Shown here: positions 1 to 9,960 of the stretch, piece after piece
Layout of the letters: each line of letters starts with the position of its first letter
How positions within the stretch are numbered: position 1 is the stretch's first letter
Assembly: GCA_027596075.1 (NCBI GenBank)
Contig: JADGJC010000158.1
Span: 1-64,000 of the forward strand
Direction of reading: 5' to 3'
Length of the DNA: 64,000 nt
Origin: Rhizophlyctis rosea
Lineage: Eukaryota > Chytridiomycota > Chytridiomycetes > Rhizophlyctidales > Rhizophlyctidaceae
Notes under the pieces: model-generated
The model's database searches: none
What the model was told of the DNA's origin: nothing
Seen by the model: only the letters and a program-made list of their open reading frames with translations
Program-made: the position numbers and the translations under genes

Positions 1-1
1 C

Positions 2-622
2 GGTACTCACGGTTTCATGAACTCTTATGGGATCAAGCCAACTGCCGATGGTTACATTGAGGCGAGGGAGTTGCGGGAGACATTTAAGCAGCATTCGTGG
101 GAGAGTGGGGAGTATCATGATTCTTTGAAGGAGGCTGGGTCTAGAGGTGGACGAGAGGGTGGTGCGGAGTATGATGGAGGGTTTGGCCAACAGGGGTATA
201 ATGAAGGTGACGAGGGTGAAGGGGAAGATGAGATGCACGAATACCATGAAGGGAGCAACCATCCTCAGGAGGAAAACAATGGTAGAGGTGAACATGATGG
301 ATATCAGGATGACGAGGAGGGTGCAGAAGGTGATGATGGTCAGGGATATGAGGAGGGAACTGGAGAAGGTCAGGAAGAGGGTATTGACCACGGCAATGAT
401 GACTATGTGGACGAAGATCATGTCAGGGATGATGATGGCATTGCTGACTATGGCGGTGAGGATCACGATGGGAATGATTATGCCAGGGATGGATATGGCG
501 GGGATGACTATGGCGGGGATGACTATGGTGGGGATGACTATGGTGGGGATGACTATGGTGGGGATGACTATGGCGGGGATGATTACTGTGATGATGACAA
601 TGGATATGATGATGAGTATTAG
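2..622 (+). CDS. Acidic Gly/Asp-repeat protein, 5' end missing (paralog 1)
   Basis: The reading frame is open from base 2 and begins GTHGFMNSYGIKP, which matches the interior of the paralog at 1839 (GTRNFMNAYGIKP), so the true start lies left of the window. The N-terminal part is a short conserved module (YGIKP...EAxxLRxxFKQxxWExGEY). The rest is very acidic low complexity rich in Glu, Asp and Gly, ending in six near-perfect GDDYG units (about 490-580) and a Tyr/Asp tail. No enzyme motif, signal peptide or membrane segment is visible. The family is not recognised; the tail would be disordered and strongly negative. Confidence is in the ORF and the paralogy, not in a role. Confidence 0.7.
   Translation, partial: GTHGFMNSYGIKPTADGYIEARELRETFKQHSWESGEYHDSLKEAGSRGGREGGAEYDGGFGQQGYNEGDEGEGEDEMHEYHEGSNHPQEENNGRGEHDGYQDDEEGAEGDDGQGYEEGTGEGQEEGIDHGNDDYVDEDHVRDDDGIADYGGEDHDGNDYARDGYGGDDYGGDDYGGDDYGGDDYGGDDYGGDDYCDDDNGYDDEY
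490..582 (+). repeat. 15-bp coding tandem repeat (GDDYG units)
   Basis: About six copies of the unit GGGGATGACTATGGY follow each other in frame. The variation is almost all third-position C/T. The repeat encodes the Gly-Asp-Asp-Tyr-Gly tail of the partial gene at the left edge. Confidence 0.85.
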
Positions 623-1838
623 TGTTTGATTGGGATGGAAAATGCAGTACATGTAAGAATACAGTCAATGAAGTGTGTATGCATCGGAGAACTCAGTGAC
701 TCACGATCACCGTCTTAATGACCATTTCGATGAGGGCCAACATCATATTGATCCGAATGGAAATCTTGGGTTCCAGTATCGTAAAGGACTCACAAGCACC
801 TTCCATGAGGCATTGAAATTTAGTCTCGTGTGAATGGACCGACGACGCATCCAGCTCACTATTCCGTTTCTCCCTTCCCTTTTGTTTCGATCGTCTTCTC
901 ACGCACACACATCGAACGTAATTTGTTATCATTCACCGTACAAAGACAGTATCCTGTTTTCCACAGCTCTTTTTCCCATTTCTCGTCCCTCGTCATCCAC
1001 TCGTCACACTGTTCAACCCACTTCATCCCACCCTACACTCCACAAAGGCATCTCCAATGAAGTCGCTCACCCTCAACGCCTCCCGTCTGAAGTGCTCCGC
1101 TAGTAAGTTCATACCTTCCCATACCTTATCATGGTCTTCTAGACATGGGGGAGGGAATAGTTATGGGCATTCGAAGGGCACCTTCTTGACCGGACAACGC
1201 CGAGGTTTCCGTTGTTGTCGTCGAGGCTCCTCGATACGAAGAATGACTCATGGACCCTTGGTCTTTCGGTCGTGACTTGTGTGTCCGAATTTGTGGACGA
1301 TCCCGGCAGTCTTCCAAACAATGTTGCAAGATCACCTGCAGATATCCCCCCTCCGGTGTTTACTGTTATGGTGATTGACGCCTTTCTGTTTCCCATACCG
1401 ACACAAGACATAAAAGGCCGTGACAGGAACCTTCCCCCCGCCAGAGCGGTCTTGCCAACCATGAGTTAGAGTTGGTCATAGTCAATTCAGACTTGTTGAG
1501 TTCTAAAACTGCCCACAAATTAACGCCAATTCTTCAATCCCCCTTACCATTTTTGTTGACAATCTCTGCTGCCAACGCGGAGATTCGCTCTCGCTTTGGC
1601 TTTGATACTGTCACGGGAGGTAAGTTTGAATTCAACCGTCACGATATTGCGCAGATTGCTCGCCGATGATTCACACAATTGAACCGCCGCACTATCGTTT
1701 CATCCGTTTCCCCCAGGCACAAATTGCTACCACCATCCCATTCTTGATACTTGAAGGAAGTCATCGCTTACATATATACATTCGCTGTCTCCCCGTTTTG
1801 CGCTCCGCAAACCCTCTTGCGTGCCTCCAACCGCTACC
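623..1838. other. Intergenic stretch with one possible small gene
   Basis: A possible small gene runs on the + strand. An ATG at 1057 opens MKSLTLNASRLKCSA and is followed directly by a strong donor (GTAAGTTC, 1103). A second coding-like piece at about 1568-1669 reads NAEIRSRFGFDTVTGGKFEF and ends in a stop at 1669. A spliced join of the two would give a short basic-start protein, perhaps mitochondrial, but no acceptor can be fixed with certainty. Nothing else in this stretch is convincing. Confidence 0.3.
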
Positions 1839-2606
1839 ATGTCCAACAACCAAACGGAATCGGAAGCCTGGCGAGCCATCCCAAATTCCTACATCGACAA
1901 GGCCTTCGACGGGACTCGCAACTTCATGAATGCTTATGGCATCAAGCCTAATGGGTTCGCCGAGGCTGGAAAGTTGCGGGATGCGTTTAAGCAGCGTGCA
2001 TGGGAAACTGGAGAGTATCAAAAGTTTCTGAGGGAGAGGGAAGCTGGGAATGCATGTGCAGAAAGTGCGGAAGGGCCGGGTGGGGTTGTTGGTGGAGGGT
2101 ACGGACAACAGCAGTGTGATGAGGGAAGGTTAGAAGTTGATGATGCCCGTGGGGAATCATCATAGAGCACTCAGCAGGGTGGATGGAATGATGGGGATGA
2201 TGTGACGGATGGATATACTACAGGGATCATCCAGTACGAGGAAGAGAGCGATGAGGATGACGCAACGAATGATAATACAACAGGGATCATCCAGCACGAG
2301 GAAGGAAGGAATGGGGATGTCGCAACGGATAATTTCACAACCGGGATCATCCAGTACGAGGAAGAGAGCCATGGAAATGATGCGACGGATATATATACAT
2401 CAGAAATCATGCAGTACGATGGGGACGATGACTGTAGCAATGACGGTCATGGCAATGCTGACGGCGGTGATGATTTTGACGATAGTAATGTTGATGGCTA
2501 TTTTGATGATGCGGGGAGTGGCGATGATGGGAGCGATGGGTACAGCTGGGATAATTCTGATGAGGATGATGACGATGAGGAGGACGGATACGATAATGGG
2601 TGGTAG
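1839..2606 (+). CDS. Acidic repeat protein paralog 2, ORF crossed by an in-frame TAG
   Basis: The start is ATG 1839 (MSNNQTESEAW). The first 75 residues carry the same YGIKP...FKQRAWETGEYQKFL module as the gene at the left edge. A TAG at 2163-2165 stops this frame, yet the same frame then continues as STQQGGWNDGDDVTDGY, four 20-residue repeats (TTGIIQYEEES type) and an Asp/Gly tail to a stop at 2604-2606. So the gene is either broken by a nonsense change, really ends at 2165, or is spliced by an intron of 78-87 nt with weak donors near 2085/2088 and acceptors at 2165 or 2174. Paralog 1 has continuous coding at the matching place, which favours a nonsense change. Function unknown. Confidence 0.5.
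2214..2453 (+). repeat. Four 60-bp coding repeats
   Basis: Four 60-bp units encode 20 residues each, starting TTGIIQYEEES, TTGIIQHEEGR, TTGIIQYEEES and the more diverged TSEIMQYDGDD. They lie in frame with the coding sequence upstream of the TAG at 2163. Unit length is exact, with no indels. Confidence 0.8.
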
Positions 2607-3318
2607 TTTTTTGGAATTACGAAAGCAGAGTGAAGGAAATACGTATTAGAGGAATGGAATATATTAGGTTGTGTTTCATGGTGCAGTTTCGTGAAAACAT
2701 GGAAGAACCCAAGCAATTCATTCCCGACGTTCATGCGAAATTTAGGCCTTGTTCCTCACTTGTCTTTTATACCCAGAAAGTATAGTGGACAAATGAAATG
2801 CACACAGCCTGAGTATGTCATTCTGAAATCTTTACCGTTCCACGTCTCTCGCTGCGTTGATTGCCTGTTGGGCCATCTCCGTTGAAGCTCATGGTAAGAT
2901 TACTCTTCCCAAGCGGCAGAAGTGGTGGCCGCATACAGCTTCTATTATGCGCAAATGAACCGCCTCATAATTAAACCTTTGGGTGATTTCCCACGTTGTC
3001 AAGGATAAGGTCGGGTTCATGTAAAACAAAGGTGCAACAGGGTATGCTGACCCGAAGATCCGGGTTCAATGAGGGCCAGCTCATTGGCATCCCGATCAAT
3101 CCTGGACACCGGCTTTTGATAGACATTCTGCGGTTGCGAATTTATGCCCTTTCTTATAAATCAGTAGAAAGGTGGAACAACAAATCGTCAACAATCAGTG
3201 TGGCCCATGTGTGGACTCTCAAATCCACCCTGAACAGAAATAACCCCGGCCACCCAGAGTCCACATTCCTGCCCCAACCCGTGCACGAAACAAACCCTCC
3301 AAACTCACACTCTCCAAC
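2607..3318. other. Intergenic, no gene seen
   Basis: No coding-like ORF, tRNA or strong repeat was found. A TATA-like CTTATAAATC lies near 3154, about 160 bases before the start of the basic protein at 3319, and may be its promoter. Confidence 0.4.
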
Positions 3319-3558
3319 ATGACTCTCTACGTCAATATGAGCAAAGGTCGTCCCCCCACAAAATCCAGTCCCGCAAAAATGCCGGCTGGTGTTCGCAAAC
3401 CCCCTGCTAAGAAGCCTGCTGCTCCGCGCAAGCCTCCCGCTCCCAAATCGAAAGCGGCTAAGAAGCCAGCCACCAAGAAGGCCCCTAAGAAGACGGGCGG
3501 GATTCATTTCGTCAGTGGGAACAAGAAGTATCCGGCCAAAGGGGGTCCCAAAATTTGA
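3319..3558 (+). CDS. Small Lys/Pro/Ala-rich basic protein, histone H1-tail-like
   Basis: This is a single-exon ORF of 79 aa. Two starts are possible: ATG 3319 (MTLYVNMSKG) and ATG 3337 (MSKG); the second gives a more typical nuclear-protein N-terminus. Residues 15-60 are made of KKPA, RKPPA and KKAPKK motifs like the C-terminal tail of linker histone H1 or a protamine-like protein, but there is no winged-helix globular domain. The C-terminus (GGIHFVSGNKKYPAKGGPKI) is less repetitive. It is probably a DNA- or RNA-binding disordered protein. A ribosomal or nucleolar role is also possible. Confidence 0.55.
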   Translation: MTLYVNMSKGRPPTKSSPAKMPAGVRKPPAKKPAAPRKPPAPKSKAAKKPATKKAPKKTGGIHFVSGNKKYPAKGGPKI

Positions 3559-3922
3559 AGCTTGTCCGGGGCGAGCTGAGAGGTAGAGGATGTGATTTAG
3601 TGTAGGTACTAGGAAGTTGTCATACCAGATAGTGTGATTTGCTGCGAGTAAATTGTCTTCCATATATATACGGGTGACATCTTGTCTTACTGTGTAGGCA
3701 TGCAAATGGATTAAGAATCTCACGAAAGGCAAAGAAACTGAAGAATCTTTTGTGGGTTGTGTCCTGGGTTATGGCATTGGCACGATGCGAAGTGTGCGAG
3801 TTATAGGAGGGAAATTTGAAGTTGTGTTCAAATGTGGCGCAGCTGACGCGTTTGATTCGGAGAATCTCCCGTCCGTGTCTACGGTGCCATTCCCATATTT
3901 GCTATTCCACTCTGTGGAACGG

Positions 3923-3998
3923 TGTAATGTCGCCACGACATTTCGTCGTGAGGGTGGCAAGCCCCTGTAAAGACAGAGTCATCCATTCCTATCAAGAC
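3923..3998 (+). repeat. 76-nt structured element, copy A
   Basis: This copy aligns without gaps to 5302-5377, with 63 of 76 positions identical by hand count. The middle folds as CACGAC-5 nt-GTCGTG, followed by the invariant block GAGGGTGGCAAGCCCCTG and a possible CTG/CAG stem. The strand shown is arbitrary. It could be a short dispersed repeat (MITE or SINE fragment) or a structured RNA. Confidence 0.6.
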
Positions 3999-5301
3999 TT
4001 GACAATTCGAAAGCAAAATCTCAAAGGTACGCTATCATCAAGTATCGGTGGCTTTGAGGACAACTAAAACTCCTTCTTTCTGTTTCAAGACACGGCGATC
4101 AAGCTGGATATCTACTCCTTACACAGATACACACTTCGACCACTGGTTTACAACCTACTGGTTTACAACCTCAGATTGCCTTTGGCGGAACTCTTCACAA
4201 GCTCCTACTTGGTAGGTTCTCATCTCTGAACAGACTGCACCTTGGGTGCGAGTGCTCCTTTCTCACGTATACGTTCTGACACGTTTCCGCCGTCAGGATT
4301 CTTCTCCCCCAAGTTGAAAAAGCTGCTCTCTGAAACGGTCCATCTTCTCCATGGCCACGGCGCCTCCTCCTACCTGCATCAGAATCGTCACACCCGGTTC
4401 CCATATTCGCGTCACAATATTCTCCTTGCCGCCGAATTGGTCTGTTCCCACTTCTGGCAGATTGTCGAGTAAGTTCAAAGGTTTTGGGAATCTCTGGACG
4501 ACGGTATTGTCGTTTTCATATTCACTGTTTCCTATTCAGATACTGGCCGTTGCCAGCACCGTCCGCTTCCATACCAAGACCCGGCGAGTTCGCACCTGAC
4601 TACGCGGCTCCCGGTGAACACAAAACGACGAACAACCAAGAGCAACCTCGTGGCCACAATGTGACCCTCTTTCTGAGGGCGCGGACCATTATTACAGTGA
4701 TCTATGCAGGAATGTATCTTGATAGTTCAGTTCTCCACCTAGGCGTCCGCATAAAGGGACCCCCTTTTTGGGAGCAAAGCCATGTTTGGCAGTCCTTGGG
4801 ATGTATGTCGATCTATCGCTTCTCCAGCTTGTCGAAGGGGTTGTTCAAGCCGTTTTCAAGACCAAGGCCCCCAGCTTGTGGGCAGGTACGAGATACATGT
4901 ATAGATTAGTTGGAGGGATCGGCACGAGAAGGATTCGAGTTTTGGAGGTATGTCATCCCATCCATCCACAAATCGATCATAAAATGTGGCACTTACGCAA
5001 TTTCACACCAGAAGGCCAAAACTCTTTCGACGTCGTTGCACTTTGGGGTTTGTGCGTACTGCAGGGCTTTGCGCGAGTCATGGTCGCGGACAACATCAGC
5101 TTCCGGTTTGGTGGCATCCGACTCCTCCAGCTAGCCTTCGCCGGGCAAAAGGAGACAAGCGTCCCGATAATGATCTTTCAGCATCTTCCCATCTCGCCTT
5201 ACCGAGTTCAACGGTCGATGGCATCAAGAGCATTTCCTCAATGAAGACTGCACGTCTTCCATCAATTCGACTGCGGTCCATGCAGACAGTCCTGGGAAGG
5301 C

Positions 5302-5377
5302 TGTAATGTTGCCATGACTTCTCGTCATGAGGGTGGCAAGCCCCTGAAAAAACAGAGCCGTCCTTCCCGAACAAGAC
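5302..5377 (+). repeat. 76-nt structured element, copy B
   Basis: This is the second copy of the element at 3923-3998. Its hairpin reads CATGAC-5 nt-GTCATG, so the C-G pair of copy A is replaced by T-A and pairing is kept. The block GAGGGTGGCAAGCCCCTG is identical in both. A short related piece (CAATGTTGCCACG) occurs again near 5452. Confidence 0.6.
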
Positions 5378-5877
5378 AACTCTTCTTCATTGCACTCTGA
5401 ATGTAATTCGCTCGTTATGCGGGTGCCATTACTGAATTGTGATGTATCAGCAATGTTGCCACGCGTTGCACAATCCTAACTTCAATTTCGACGAATGACA
5501 TTGGTGGAGCGATGCGCGTCCACCACCCCTTCGGCAAAAGACCGGTCAGCATGAGTGCATTTGAGTTGTAAGTATGCGTTTTTGATGTAGATGAGAGTGG
5601 TTGAGTAGTGATGTAACGTGTATATATGTGGCCCATCACCAGTCCAGGTGAAATGCTGCATTGCCAGCTGCTGCTTAGGTAAGTCATTTGAGATTGCGCA
5701 GCTGTTGGGCGGGCGAAGCTGAATGGGGCAAGTGGGCGAGTTCTCCACCGCACGTCATGATCCTTGCGGTCTTCACTGTCTTCCAGGCCCCTAAACCACG
5801 AGATGCAACATTATCAATCTCAGCTGTAGCCTCTTATTTGGAGCAGGACACGACAATTTGCAGAAGGGAAAATCATT

Positions 5878-7882
5878 ATGCACAAAGAGCTCGTCTCCCG
5901 AGTGTGGCCGCTGGTCGTGCTACTCTCCTCTGTGTCTGTTGCAATCTGCGTGTCCGCCCAAATTATCCCACTTCCGCACGCGCCACTCCCAGCAGGAGTC
6001 AGCCTTACCCCCGTTCCCTCACTCACATTCCTTTCTACTGCGACCTCACTTCCAGCTCCACTTCCTCAACTTGAAACAGTCCCCACTTTTTTATTATGTA
6101 AAACCAACGCAACACACTATTGCATCCCCACCGGAGCGGATGTAGATGAAACAGTTGCTGTTGGTGATTATCTCACCATGTTTGTGGGTGGGCTGACGCA
6201 CGAATTGTTGGCCTCTTCCGCTGGGCGCCCTGTTCAGGCGCAATTGATAATTTCTTTGAGGTCGGGGAACCGGACGTTCAAAATTGTGGTAGGTCCTCAC
6301 TATGCCGATTTTCATCAGCGCAAAGTGATCGTGATGGACTATATGAGGGACGTGCAAATGGAAGGATGCAATGTCTGAAATTTGATGACAAGATTGGGGG
6401 GAGGGGGGCATGTGGTAGGATTGATAGTTAGCGAGGTTCGGGGGAAGAGGGCGGAGGGTCAAGAAGAAGGGGAAAGCCATAGGACGATAAACTCAAGAAT
6501 ACCATTTCGCATTTACTCCGTGCAGACTCCAAGTCACAATCCTGTCAGGCCTGAGAGTTCAATCAATCTAGACACAGCACTCGAAGACCTCCAGCAGTCC
6601 CTCCTTCTTTACAACAAATCCCATCCCACTCCCACATCAGATCTGCTTCCACTCTTTGGCTGGCAATTTATCGACCAACGACGTTCGTTCGGCCACCTCA
6701 TCTCACAGAAGACAGCCAACACAAACTTTATCAGGATGACTACGGGTGAATGGAACCTTGCTCCAAAAAATGACACTCGAAAGGGGTATAGACCCTACTA
6801 TTTCGACACTCCGCCATCACCATCGGAGCGAATAACAGTGAAATACGCTCTCCAATTCATCGGCCAGAAACTCCCATCAACAGTTGGTATCTTCCACCTC
6901 CAACTTCCCCCATCACCCCAAGAAACCCCATCCACCACCCCCATTGACCCACCCCGCATCCCCAAAAACATCATCCCACCACCACCACCCCCACCCACAT
7001 GCCTAAATCTCGACGCATCAACGCCCTGTGGCCCTTCTTTTGCAGGCTGGCCAATCCAAAAATACCCAGGCATGGAAAACCTTACTGCCTTCTCCCAATA
7101 CGTCACAGACCAATGGGGCGGCACAATCTCTCAGTATCAATCATTCGCAAAATACCAACGCTGTGGACCATTCGATGGTGTATTCCCACCCTTGCGGTAT
7201 CAACAATCCATCTGGTGCGCGTTGATGGTCGTTACAGCGCTTCAGACGGGGGAGAAAGAGCTCAGCTGTCGACCGCCCACGGACGGAAACATCGCGAGTA
7301 TCTTGCCGTGTGAGGATGTTTGTGCGATTGCTGGGGAGTCGCTGGAACGGTTTTTTGGATCTGAGGCCTGTCCAAAGGATACTACACATGGGGCAGTTGC
7401 GGCTAGACGTGGTGCCATGAGGATGTTGAGAGGGTTCTGTAGTGCTATTGTGCGGAGCGAGGTGGTGAATGCCCCAACTGGAGAGGGGAGATGTCTGGCT
7501 GGTGCAGGAGTCGAAGCGGAAAATTGTGGTAAGTGAAGTCTAAGGATGACGTAGCTCCTCAACGCGGATTGTTGAAATTTCTCTCCGCCTTTCACCCAAA
7601 GGCTTTTTGTCTCGCTCAACAGCACTTGCCCAGTGCTCCAATCTTACTTCGGACCCATGCTGCGTTGCGTTGCTTGACTCTATGACCAATGAGCGGTGGG
7701 GTAGCAAAATGGAATGGTCAACTTTAGGGTCTTTTGCGCTTGTACTGGCAGTCTTTGCAGTCATAACGTTCATGGGATGGATGGCGAAGTGGTATCAGGT
7801 TGGGAATAGCTTTCGGTATCAAAAGGTGCAGTGTGAGGATGTCGAGGACGAGGCGGGCGAGGCGGACCGGCAGAAATTTTAG
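5878..7882 (+). CDS. Type I membrane protein with Frizzled-like Cys-rich ectodomain
   Basis: Proposed exons are 5878-6288, 6526-7528 and 7623-7882; all phases agree and the product is about 557 aa. It starts with a signal peptide (MHKELVSRVWPLVVLLSSVS...). A largely beta-like region with several N-glycosylation sequons follows, then a Pro run near residue 275. Next comes a cysteine-rich region with spacing like Frizzled/Mid1-type domains: CLNLDASTPCG, YQRCGPFDG, SIWCAL, ELSCRP, PCEDVCAIAGESL, EACP, GFCS. One membrane helix lies near the C-terminus (STLGSFALVLAVFAVITFMG), followed by a short acidic cytosolic tail. It is probably a cell-surface protein; a Mid1/NALF-type channel accessory is an alternative. 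The first intron (237 nt) is the least certain join. Confidence 0.6.
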
Positions 7883-8308
7883 ATATGCTTTTCTTCCTTC
7901 TGGCTCCCTGGGCCCCAGTCATGTCTCTGTCGAGCCATTCAAATTGCATTGTTCCTCTGACTTGGTCTGTTATGGCTTTTGTTTATACCAATAAGATTGT
8001 TGACAATGAAGAAAGCCGCGCTGAGGCGCTGCATCACTGTTACAATTTCCCACCTTTTTTACCCCGTCTGTGGGTGCGATGGTTCTGCACTTTGCACCTC
8101 TCCACCTGGTACCCTGGACGGGAGACTGTGCAAAGGCTTGGTTAAGGTTGTCCAACAGAGACCCGCTTGCGGTTCGCGGAAGGCGATGACACGTGGTGCG
8201 ACCAATGTGTCCCGACCAGACCTCCTTCTCGAGCACCAACAACAGAGCCTGAGCAGATGCAACAATCCAAAGTGCTCATCCCATAAAAGAACGTGGCCGT
8301 CTCCATGA
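7883..8308. other. No clear gene; possible missing 5' exon of the next ORF
   Basis: No coding signal can be assigned with confidence. The ORF that follows (8309-8848) has no suitable ATG at its head, so a first exon may be hidden here. Confidence 0.3.
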
Positions 8309-8848
8309 CCCCTCCTTCTCCAAAGAGACAGAGCAACAAAACTCCCCAACATATCCAATCACAAAACAGTTCCTCGTCCGTCGCAACGAGCAGAAAACAA
8401 ACATGCTCAGAACCAAGCCATCACCCTTAAAGACGACCTGGACCTCAAATCTGGGTTCAAAACCACGCCTCCTACCGCCCTGCCCCCGTCCATCCCGGCA
8501 CAAGACTGGTCAACATTCATTAACGGCGCAAACCTCATTCTTGCCCACTACGCTCCTCACCAGCTCTTCAGCGGCACCGCTCTTGCCGGTCTCAGCGGGT
8601 TCTTGTCCCCAGTGCAACACGTCATTACGAGGGAGAAGTTGGAGAGTGGGAAGATGAGCTTGTTGGAGTATGTTGAGGGATGGAATGTTGGGTATTTTGT
8701 GGCGCGCGGAGTTAGGGTTGTGTTTAGGGAGGAGAAGGTTGGAGTTGGGGAGGTGAAGACTGATGGAGTTGGGAAGATGGTGTTTAGGCAGGTTATGAGG
8801 TTTGGGACGGGGGAGTATAAGAGGTGGTTGGAGGTTCGTGATATTTGA
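8309..8848 (+). CDS. Hypothetical protein, 5' end unresolved
   Basis: The frame is open from 8309 and coding-like from about 8400 to the TGA at 8846-8848. It includes DWSTFINGANLILAHYAPHQ, LFSGTALAGLSGFLSPVQHV, and a C-terminal part with SLLEYVEGWNVGYFVARG and FRQVMRFGTGEYKRWLEVRD. The middle has a weakly hydrophobic Gly/Ala segment that could cross a membrane once. No Met occurs before GKMSLLEY, so the start must be in an upstream exon or be altered by a frameshift; an ATG at 8306 lies in another frame. The size and single hydrophobic segment would suit a small organelle membrane protein, but I do not recognise the family. Confidence 0.4.
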   Translation, partial: PLLLQRDRATKLPNISNHKTVPRPSQRAENKHAQNQAITLKDDLDLKSGFKTTPPTALPPSIPAQDWSTFINGANLILAHYAPHQLFSGTALAGLSGFLSPVQHVITREKLESGKMSLLEYVEGWNVGYFVARGVRVVFREEKVGVGEVKTDGVGKMVFRQVMRFGTGEYKRWLEVRDI

Positions 8849-9075
8849 GCATGACAATGGTGTGCATGTACGATGATTGGGGGAAAATCTCAGCATACAT
8901 TTTGTTGAAGTCTGTAGGCATAGGCGGGCATGTCATGCAAAGAAAGTGGGCAGGTTGGTTGACTGCGAAAGCAATACCATTTTATACACATTGCTACTAT
9001 TTTTGCAGCAGAATGATATCTCACTACCACTATTGCTGAATCAAACTTCCTCTCAGCAAATCTTCCAGAGCCAAA

Positions 9076-9960
9076 TTATTTTAGCTTGGCAACACGCCTA
9101 CTAATGCTGCATGGTGTCCTCTTCAATGCACGGCTCATTTCAGCTTGAGAAGCTCCCTTCTGACTCAATTCCTCCAAGATGGCGTCTTCCGCAACCGTCC
9201 AGGGACCTTTGATGAGTGTTGGATTCAACACACGCTCCCAATACATCCAGACTTGTTGTGAACTTCTTCCTGCCCTAAATGCCACCTGATTCCAATCAAC
9301 ACGCCACCCAGTTTGTGAGGGTCGTCTACCTCTTCTTGAACCAGGTCATCTTCCCAGGGTAACCACTTCTTCCCAATTTTCCTGGTCGGATTCAGAATAT
9401 GCGAGCACTTATTCTACCAGAACCCCCGCATAAAATCAAACTCAGCCTACGCCAGTCCGGATGTCGTTGTTCGGTCGCTGCCTCCAAGCCTTCATGCCTG
9501 ACTATTGCATCTTCGTCGGAGGTCCAATTTCCAAATTTCAAGTTGGGAGCTAATACGTTCTGCCATCGCTCTCTGACGGCATCACCTCGCCGTCCCAACT
9601 GTCCCAGCGGAGTGAACACCTTGGTCCACGGCAACTTTGCTACCGCCTGCCCCAATTCCGACATCCTTTCCACTATGTACCGATCTTCTTGCTCAGTAAA
9701 ATACCCCTTCCGAAAAACGACCACCGTGCACACACTGAACCATACGATCTACCCAGCCTTCTGGCAAGCTTCCGAAACTGTGGACTGCGGCCCTCCGCCT
9801 TAGCCATTTGCACTTCCTTGCAAATTTCTTCACCTTCGTCCAGGAGATATTTGCCCGTTTTGAGAATGGGGATGGTGAGCTCGAAAGGGACATTGGTCGG
9901 GAGGGTCCGGAGCAAGGGTTACTGGTTTTCGAACCAGTGGAGCGGCACGCGGGTAGGACG
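9076..9960 (-). pseudogene. Broken multi-repeat Myb/SANT DNA-binding protein
   Basis: Read right to left, the minus strand shows successive Myb-type repeats in three frames. These are: EGEEICKEV...FRKLARRLGRSYGSVCARW; YFTEQEDRYIVERM...GRRGDAVRERWQNVLAP; FGNWTSDEDAIVRH...DWRRLSLIL; ILNPTRKIGKKWLPWEDDL; and WNQVAFRAGRSSQQVWMYW followed by IKGPWTVAEDAILEELSQKG. The frame changes at an A5/T5 run (9714-9718), again near 9400-9405 where several residues of a repeat are missing, and again near 9320-9330. An in-frame TAA lies near 9916. The segments are too close for introns. The gene is most likely a decayed Myb transcription factor; a cluster of sequencing errors is the alternative. Confidence 0.65.

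Larger units (their letters stand above)
3559..5877. other. Long intergenic stretch with two copies of a 76-nt element and unresolved ORFs
   Basis: No recognisable protein is encoded. A possible + strand gene can be assembled: ATG 4242, intron 4469-4539 (GTAAGTTC...TTCAG, frame kept), then further exons to a stop near 4909, or after another GT-AG intron to about 5133. The product matches nothing known to me and codon use is unconvincing. A 15-bp unit (CTGGTTTACAACCT plus one base) is tandemly doubled at 4143-4172. A TATA-like TGTATATATG near 5620 may serve the gene starting at 5878. Confidence 0.35.
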
